Shown here in pieces: positions 59,307 to 64,000 of a DNA stretch of 64,000 nt. Made by a program: the position numbers and the translations under genes. Below the pieces are notes generated by a model, which was not told the origin of the DNA, made no database searches, and worked only from the letters and a program-made list of their open reading frames with translations. Position 1 is the stretch's first letter. Every line of letters begins with the position of its first letter. The stretch covers positions 1 to 64,000 of the forward strand of contig NZ_BOMM01000057.1 in NCBI RefSeq assembly GCF_016862195.1, written 5' to 3'. Origin of the DNA: Paractinoplanes ferrugineus (GTDB lineage Bacteria > Actinomycetota > Actinomycetes > Mycobacteriales > Micromonosporaceae).

Positions 59307-59645
59307 GTGATCACTCCCTCGCTGTCCCGGCACTCACATCGGTGTTAGCGTCATCGAAACATAAGCAACGAAGCTTGTTCGCGACGGCGCGGGGCAATCG
59401 ATCTTCGGGCCGGGATTCAGTCCTCGGCGCGGTCGCGTCGGTCAACGCGGTCACGAACAAGTTTCGATCCGACAGGGGAGCGCACAGCGCTGAGAGTGCG
59501 GGGCAACTCGCAGACCCTCGTACCTGATCTGGGTAATGCCAGCGCAGGAAGCTCGGTCTTTTCTCCAGCCGCGCCGTGATTTTCTCACGGCGTGCGTCTC
59601 CTCCCGCTGGGCCTGTTCGACAAGGTCAAACTGGGAGGCACACCA
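59307..59645. other. 339-bp leader region of ykoE
   Basis: The region holds no protein gene. Beyond the hydrolase start it carries an unremarkable stretch to about 59465, then the TPP riboswitch (listed separately). Next comes a short hairpin (CGCCGTGA 59572-59579 with TCACGGCG 59585-59592), and finally the SD GGGAGG just before the ykoE ATG. Confidence 0.6.
59470..59556 (+). ncRNA. TPP (thiamine pyrophosphate) riboswitch
   Basis: The conserved elements are in order: GGGGAGC, CGCTGAGAG, then CAGACCCTCGTACCTGATCT, GGGTAATGCCAGCGCAGGAAG. These form the THI element three-way junction. It precedes a thiamine-precursor ECF transporter gene on the same strand. The hairpin 59572-59592 may be part of the expression platform. 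Confidence 0.93.
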
Positions 59646-60227
59646 ATGGCAACCAATCCGAACCGGTGGCGCACGATCGACATCGTGATCGCGTCCATCA
59701 TCGCGGTCGCGTTCGGCGTCATCTTCTGGGCGTGGGGTCTGCTCTGGAACGGGCCGGCCGACGCCATCCCGCTGCCGGGCCGCGCCGTGCTCTACGGGAT
59801 GTGGCTGGTCCCGGCCGTGCTCGGCGCGCTGATCGTGCGCAAGCCCGGCGCCGCGTTCTACACCCTCACCCTCGCCTCGCTGGTGTCCGTCGCGATCGGC
59901 ACGAGCTGGGGCTGGACCCTGGTCGTGCAGGGACCGCTGGAGGCGCTCGGCGCCGAGGTGGTGTTCGCGGCGTTCGCCTACAAGCGCTACAACCTGCCCA
60001 CCGCCCTGCTCGCCGGCACCGCCGCCGGCATCGTGGCAGCCGTCTACGACGCGGTCGTCTGGTACCCGGAGACGTCCTGGACCAGCATGCGCCTCCCCTA
60101 CATCGCGATCACCGCGGTGTCGGCCCTGGTGATCGCCGGTCTCGGCAGCGTGCTTCTGGTCCGGGCGCTCGCCCAGACCGGAGTTCTCGACCGGTTCGCG
60201 GCGGGGCGCTCGCGCGCGCTGGTCTGA
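59646..60227 (+). CDS. ykoE: thiamine-precursor ECF transporter substrate-binding component
   Basis: The 193-residue membrane protein (ATG 59646, SD GGGAGG) has about six helices: IDIVIASIIAVAFGVIFWAW, VLYGMWLVPAVLGALI, FYTLTLASLVSVAIG, LEALGAEVVFAAFAYKRYNL, TALLAGTAAGIVAAVYDA and AITAVSALVIAGLGSVLLV. It matches the YkoE S component, which binds hydroxymethylpyrimidine or thiamine. It is controlled by the upstream TPP riboswitch. First gene of ykoEDC. Confidence 0.92.
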   Translation: MATNPNRWRTIDIVIASIIAVAFGVIFWAWGLLWNGPADAIPLPGRAVLYGMWLVPAVLGALIVRKPGAAFYTLTLASLVSVAIGTSWGWTLVVQGPLEALGAEVVFAAFAYKRYNLPTALLAGTAAGIVAAVYDAVVWYPETSWTSMRLPYIAITAVSALVIAGLGSVLLVRALAQTGVLDRFAAGRSRALV

Positions 60228-60247
60228 TCCTTGATTCCCTCTGAATC

Positions 60248-61681
60248 ATGAGCACGGTCGTCCTTCGTGGTTTCGGGTGGCGGCATGCGGGCCGCCGCGC
60301 GTGGGCGGTCCGCGACGTCGACCTGCGCATCGAACACGGCGAGCGGGTGCTGCTGCTCGGTCCCTCCGGGGCCGGCAAGAGCACCCTGCTCGCGGCGCTG
60401 GCCGGGCTGCTCCCCGACGACTCGGGTGAGCAGGCCGGCACCGTCGAGATCGACGGCCGCTCCCCCGCCGACGCCCGCGACCACGTCGGCATCGTCTTCC
60501 AGGACCCGCAGACCCAGCTGGTGATGGCCCGCAGCGGCGACGACGTCGCGTTCGGCCTGGAGAACCGCGGGGTGCCGGCCGGCACGATCTGGCCCCGGGT
60601 CAGCGACGCCCTCGACCGGGTCGGCTTCCCCTACCCGATCACCCGGTCCACCGCCGCGCTGTCCGGCGGCGAGGCGCAGCGGCTCGCCCTCGCCGGGGTG
60701 CTCGCCCTCCGGCCCGGCCTGCTGCTGCTCGACGAACCGACCGCCAACCTCGACCCGGTCGGCGCGGAACTGGTACGGGACGCGATCACCCGCGCCCGCG
60801 CCGACGACACCACCCTGATCCTGGTCGAACACCGGGTCGCGGAGGCGCTGCCACTGGTCGACCGGGTCGTGGTGCTCGAGGCGGGCGGCGGGATCCGGGC
60901 CGACGGCGCACCCGAGATGGTGTTCGCCGCCTACGGCGACCGGCTCGCCGACGAAGGGGTGTGGGTGCCGGGATTCCGCGTACCGGCGCTGAAATCCCCG
61001 GCCGCGGCGGGCAACGAGGTCCTGCGCGCAACCGAGGTGAGCGTGGCGAACCGCCTGTCCGGGGTGTCGATCGGCGTCGGCGAGGGCGAGGTCCTGGCCG
61101 TGACCGGGCCCAACGGTGCCGGGAAGTCGACGCTGGCGCTCGTACTGGGCGGCCTGCTCGCGCCCAGCGGCGGGCAGGTGTCGGCGTTCGGTGACCCGAA
61201 ACCGCCGCACAAGTGGCGGGCGGCGACGCTGACCACGCGGATCGGATCGGTCTTCCAGAACCCGGAACACCAGTTCGTGACCTCGCGGGTGGCGGACGAA
61301 CTCGCGGTCGGGCCACGGCGCACCGGCCGCACCCCGGCGCAGATCAAGGAAATCGTGGACTCGCTGCTGGACCGGTTGCGGCTCACCAAACTCGCGGCCG
61401 CCAACCCGTACACCCTCTCCGGCGGCGAGGCCCGCCGGCTGAGCGTCGCCACCGCCCTGGCCACCGCGCCGCGCCTGCTCGTCCTCGACGAGCCGACCTT
61501 CGGCCAGGACCGGCGCACGTGGATCGAACTGGTCACGCTGCTCGCCACACTGCGCGACGAGGGACACGCGGTGGTCGCGGTCACCCACGACGACGACTTC
61601 GTGCAGACCCTCGCCGACCGTACGTTCCCGCTCGGCTCGTCGCGGCCGGGCGAGCCGCTCCCCCGCCGGCGCCGCTCATGA
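60248..61681 (+). CDS. ykoD: ECF transporter ATPase, two fused ABC domains
   Basis: The 477-residue protein has two ABC units. Unit 1: Walker A GPSGAGKST, signature LSGGEAQRLALAGVL, Walker B LLLLDEPTANLD. Unit 2: Walker A GPNGAGKST, signature LSGGEARRLSVATAL, Walker B LLVLDEPTFGQD. The Q-loops FQDPQTQL and FQNPEHQF are CbiO-like. It drives the thiamine-precursor uptake with YkoE and YkoC. Its stop overlaps the next start as ATGA. Confidence 0.94.
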   Translation: MSTVVLRGFGWRHAGRRAWAVRDVDLRIEHGERVLLLGPSGAGKSTLLAALAGLLPDDSGEQAGTVEIDGRSPADARDHVGIVFQDPQTQLVMARSGDDVAFGLENRGVPAGTIWPRVSDALDRVGFPYPITRSTAALSGGEAQRLALAGVLALRPGLLLLDEPTANLDPVGAELVRDAITRARADDTTLILVEHRVAEALPLVDRVVVLEAGGGIRADGAPEMVFAAYGDRLADEGVWVPGFRVPALKSPAAAGNEVLRATEVSVANRLSGVSIGVGEGEVLAVTGPNGAGKSTLALVLGGLLAPSGGQVSAFGDPKPPHKWRAATLTTRIGSVFQNPEHQFVTSRVADELAVGPRRTGRTPAQIKEIVDSLLDRLRLTKLAAANPYTLSGGEARRLSVATALATAPRLLVLDEPTFGQDRRTWIELVTLLATLRDEGHAVVAVTHDDDFVQTLADRTFPLGSSRPGEPLPRRRRS

Positions 61682-62463
61682 CCACGTTCGCGTCGCCGCC
61701 GGTCACCAACCCGTCCGCGCTGCTCGCCCGGCGCAACCCGGTCGCCAAGCTCGCCGCCGCGCTGCTCTTCTCGCTCCCGCTGCTCGCCACCCTCGACCCG
61801 CTCACCCCGGCGATCGCGCTCGTCGTCGAGCTGACCCTGCTGCCCCTGTTCGGGCTGCGCCACGCGGTACTGGCCAAACAGGTGTGGCCGCTGCTGCTGG
61901 CCGCGACCGGTGTCCTGATGACGATGGTGCTGTTCGCGGCCGACCGGAGCGGCACCGTCCTGGTCGGACTGGGCCCGTTCGACGTCACCACCGGTGTGCT
62001 CAACTCGGCGCTCGGCCTCATCCTCCGCCTGTTCGCGATCGCCCTGCCCGGCGTCATCGTCTTCGCCACCACCGACCCGACCGACCTGGCCGACGCGCTC
62101 GTGCAGAACGCCAAGGCGCCGGCCCGGTTCGCGATCGGGGCGCTGGCCGCGTTCCGGCTGCTGCCACTACTCGGCGCCGAATGGCAGATGCTCACCCTGG
62201 CCCGCCGGGCGCGCGGCGTCGACACCGGCGTGCGCGGCTTCCCGGCCACCGCGTTCGCCCTGCTGGTGGGGGCCCTGCGGCGGGGCACCCGGCTGGCGGT
62301 GGCGATGGACGCGCGCGGGTTCGACTCGGGGGTGCCCCGCACCTACGCCCGGCGGCAGGTCTTCACCCGGGCGGACGTCGCGCTCATGGCCGGCGCGATC
62401 GGGCTGGCCGCGCTGATCCTCGGCACCACGATCACCCTCGGCCTTTTCCGATCCATCATCTAG
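61678..62463 (+). CDS. ykoC: ECF transporter transmembrane (T) component
   Basis: The 261-residue EcfT-type protein starts at ATG 61678, overlapping ykoD. The coupling helices carry the two paired motifs LARRARGVDTG and AMDARGFDSG (ARG signatures that bind the ATPases). Preceding helices: LLFSLPLLATLDPLTPAIAL, LLLAATGVLMTMVLFA and LRLFAIALPGVIVFATTDPT. It completes the YkoEDC transporter. Confidence 0.93.
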   Translation: MTTFASPPVTNPSALLARRNPVAKLAAALLFSLPLLATLDPLTPAIALVVELTLLPLFGLRHAVLAKQVWPLLLAATGVLMTMVLFAADRSGTVLVGLGPFDVTTGVLNSALGLILRLFAIALPGVIVFATTDPTDLADALVQNAKAPARFAIGALAAFRLLPLLGAEWQMLTLARRARGVDTGVRGFPATAFALLVGALRRGTRLAVAMDARGFDSGVPRTYARRQVFTRADVALMAGAIGLAALILGTTITLGLFRSII

Positions 62464-62473
62464 TGCGGGTCCA

Positions 62474-63430
62474 TCATCTAGTACGGGCGGTGCCGTGTGC
62501 CGCGAACGACGTACGGTCGCCCCGCCACGCCTCGCGTGGAACCAGGTCGTCCGGCGCGATCCGCAGCCCGGCCGCCGCGACGTTCTCGGCCAGGCGCGAC
62601 CGGTTGCGGGTGCCGGGAATCGGGACGACGTCGTCGCCCCGGGCCAGCAGCCACGCGAGTGCCAGCTGACCGGGTGTCACCCCGTACACCGTCGCCTTGC
62701 TCTTCAGAATTTCGACGAGATCGAGGTTGGCGGTCAGGTGCGCATCATTGAAGCGGGGGTCGTCCCGGCGGAAATCGCCCGCCGGGAACGGTCCCCGCGG
62801 CAGGGCTCCGGTGAGCAGACCACGACCGAGCGGACTGTACGGGACCAGGCCGATGCCCAGCTCGCGCGCGGCCGGCACCACGTCGTCCTCCGGTTCCCGC
62901 CAGGCCAGCGACCACTCGAACTCGACGGCCGCGATCGGATGCGCCGCGGCCGCCTGCGCCAACTGCGCCGGGTTGACCTCGCAGACCCCGAGGTGGCGCA
63001 CCTTCCCGGCGGTGACCAACTCGGCCATGGCGGCGACGGTCTCCCCGATCGGCACCATCGGGTCGACCCGATGCAGGTAGTAGAGGTCGATGACGTCGAC
63101 GCCGAGCCGCCGCAGGGACGCGTCGCAGTAGCCGCGCACGTTCTCCGGCCGCCCGTCGATCCGCACCCCGTCGTCATCGCGCACGATGCCGAACTTGGTG
63201 GCCAGCACGACGTCGTCGCGCCGCCCGGCGATCGCCCGGCCGACCAGCCGCTCGTTGTGTCCCTGGCGGTAGCTCATCGCGGTGTCGATCATGGTGATGC
63301 CGTGGTCGAGCGCGTCCCGGATGACGCCGATCGACGTGTCGTCGTCGGCCGGCCCGTACGCCTGGGAGAACCCCATGCAGCCGAGCCCGATCGCGGAGGT
63401 GGTGAGGTCGCCGAGCTTTCGCTGTTCCAT
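62474..63430 (-). CDS. aldo/keto reductase
   Basis: The 318-residue NADP-dependent TIM-barrel oxidoreductase starts at ATG 63430 (MEQRKLGDLTTSAIGLGCMG). The catalytic tetrad appears as Asp in MIDTAMSYRQGHNE with Tyr, Lys in VLATKFG, and His in YYLHRVDPMVPIGE. The C-terminal PIPGTRNRSRLAEN is the cofactor-binding signature of the AKR13-like group. The divergent LysR gene starts 71 bp away and probably regulates it. It reduces aldehydes or ketones; the natural substrate is unknown. Confidence 0.92.
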   Translation of the reverse strand: MEQRKLGDLTTSAIGLGCMGFSQAYGPADDDTSIGVIRDALDHGITMIDTAMSYRQGHNERLVGRAIAGRRDDVVLATKFGIVRDDDGVRIDGRPENVRGYCDASLRRLGVDVIDLYYLHRVDPMVPIGETVAAMAELVTAGKVRHLGVCEVNPAQLAQAAAAHPIAAVEFEWSLAWREPEDDVVPAARELGIGLVPYSPLGRGLLTGALPRGPFPAGDFRRDDPRFNDAHLTANLDLVEILKSKATVYGVTPGQLALAWLLARGDDVVPIPGTRNRSRLAENVAAAGLRIAPDDLVPREAWRGDRTSFAAHGTARTR

Positions 63431-63500
63431 GCGTTCAGCGTCGATCGGCGGCGCTGATAAGTCCAAGACGGAGTTGCGCTGCCATTCATCTGCTTTCAAG

Positions 63501-64000
63501 ATGAGTGGCGTGGAGCTGCGGCAGCTGCGGTACTTCGAGGCGGTGGCCCGGCTCGGCAGCTTCACCCGGGCGGCCGAACAACTGCACGTCGCCCAGTCGG
63601 CGGTGTCGGCGCAGGTCCGTGCGCTCGAGTCCACCTTGAAGGTCGAGCTGCTCACCCGGACCACCCGGCGGGTCGCCCTCACCGAGGCCGGTGAGCTGTT
63701 CCTGGCCCGATGCCGGCGGGTGCTCGACGAACTCGACAGCGCCCGCGACGACCTGGCCGACCTCGCCGCCGTGCTGACCGGCCGGGTCGCGGTCGGCGCG
63801 ACCGCGGTCGTCGGCGGCTACGACCTGCCCGGCGCGCTGGCCCGCTTTCACACCCGCTTCCCCGGTGTGACGCTGAACCTGCGCTCGGGGCTGATCGCGG
63901 AACTGCTCACCGACCTGGACGAAGGCGTCGTCGATCTGGTGGTCGGCCCCGTCCACACCGACCTGCCGTCCCGCTTCTCCGCGCACCGCATAGCGCAGGA
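63501..64000 (+). CDS. LysR-family transcriptional regulator, cut by window end
   Basis: The first 166 codons are present. The helix-turn-helix is clear: LRQLRYFEAVARLGSFTRAA, EQLHVAQSAVSAQVRALEST, then LLTRTTRRVALTEAG. The inducer-binding domain begins after about residue 90 (GRVAVGATAVVGGYDLPGAL). The start ATG is 71 bp from the divergent aldo/keto reductase start, the usual LysR arrangement. The C-terminal half lies beyond the window. Confidence 0.92.
   Translation, partial: MSGVELRQLRYFEAVARLGSFTRAAEQLHVAQSAVSAQVRALESTLKVELLTRTTRRVALTEAGELFLARCRRVLDELDSARDDLADLAAVLTGRVAVGATAVVGGYDLPGALARFHTRFPGVTLNLRSGLIAELLTDLDEGVVDLVVGPVHTDLPSRFSAHRIAQ

Overview
The window is a contiguous piece of a high-GC actinobacterial chromosome. 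Strong third-position G/C bias, frequent GTG starts, four-base ATGA/GTGA gene overlaps, a CBM2-bearing secreted glycoside hydrolase, a dgt-dnaG-glyS neighbourhood, a methyl-accepting chemotaxis protein and PATAN/Roadblock regulators suggest Micromonosporaceae, most likely an Actinoplanes-like organism. That assignment is inference from gene content only. I see no rRNA, tRNA, CRISPR, prophage or intact insertion sequence. The only mobile-like signs are two places where genes have been broken up.

Layout. (1) 1-6250: a small Gly/Pro-rich membrane protein, a LacI regulator next to a secreted GH5-CBM2 endoglycosidase (mannanase or cellulase), a membrane protein fused to a GNAT acetyltransferase, a tandem universal stress protein and a SAM methyltransferase. 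(2) 6291-8420: a divergent TetR/short-chain dehydrogenase pair with a perfect operator over the promoter, then 600 bp holding remnants of three unrelated genes. (3) 8419-12370: a ChvE-GguA-GguB type sugar ABC importer. (4) 12722-14462: two unknown envelope proteins separated by a strong shared terminator. (5) 14556-20438: a fermentation locus, pflB-pflA divergent from adhE. (6) 20561-26330: secreted and membrane proteins (a duplicated YDWHC protein, a papain-like protease with TIG repeats, an epimerase, DoxX, an M1 peptidase). (7) 26379-35010: a sugar or polyol catabolic cluster read leftward (ROK regulator, ribose-type ABC importer, Gfo/Idh/MocA oxidoreductase, then an EboE-like TIM barrel and a sugar phosphate isomerase). 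(8) 35315-42659: a YihY/BrkB protein, a three-gene ABC-2 exporter, and dgt-dnaG. (9) 42680-47669: a chemoreceptor, a VOC protein and a five-gene PATAN/Roadblock cluster. (10) 47819-54318: a decayed MFS gene, a DUF2786 protein, dusB, an XdhC-like protein, glyS and small proteins. (11) 54392-58372: a Zur-box-controlled znuACB operon followed by arsR-zur. (12) 58347-64000: an alpha/beta hydrolase, a TPP riboswitch controlling ykoEDC, an aldo/keto reductase and a divergent LysR gene cut by the window end.

How genes work together. The 16-mer GCCGA[A/T]GGTCCCGACC lies 80 bp upstream of the stress-protein gene and 85 bp upstream of pflB. It resembles half of a DosR/DevR hypoxia box and suggests one regulator links stress and fermentation. 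Zinc import is controlled by Zur encoded just downstream, and thiamine-precursor import by TPP. The least familiar unit is the PATAN-Roadblock-PATAN-Roadblock-Roadblock operon. It looks like a tandemly duplicated signalling module related to actinobacterial conservons, but it lacks the usual GTPase, DUF742 and kinase genes.
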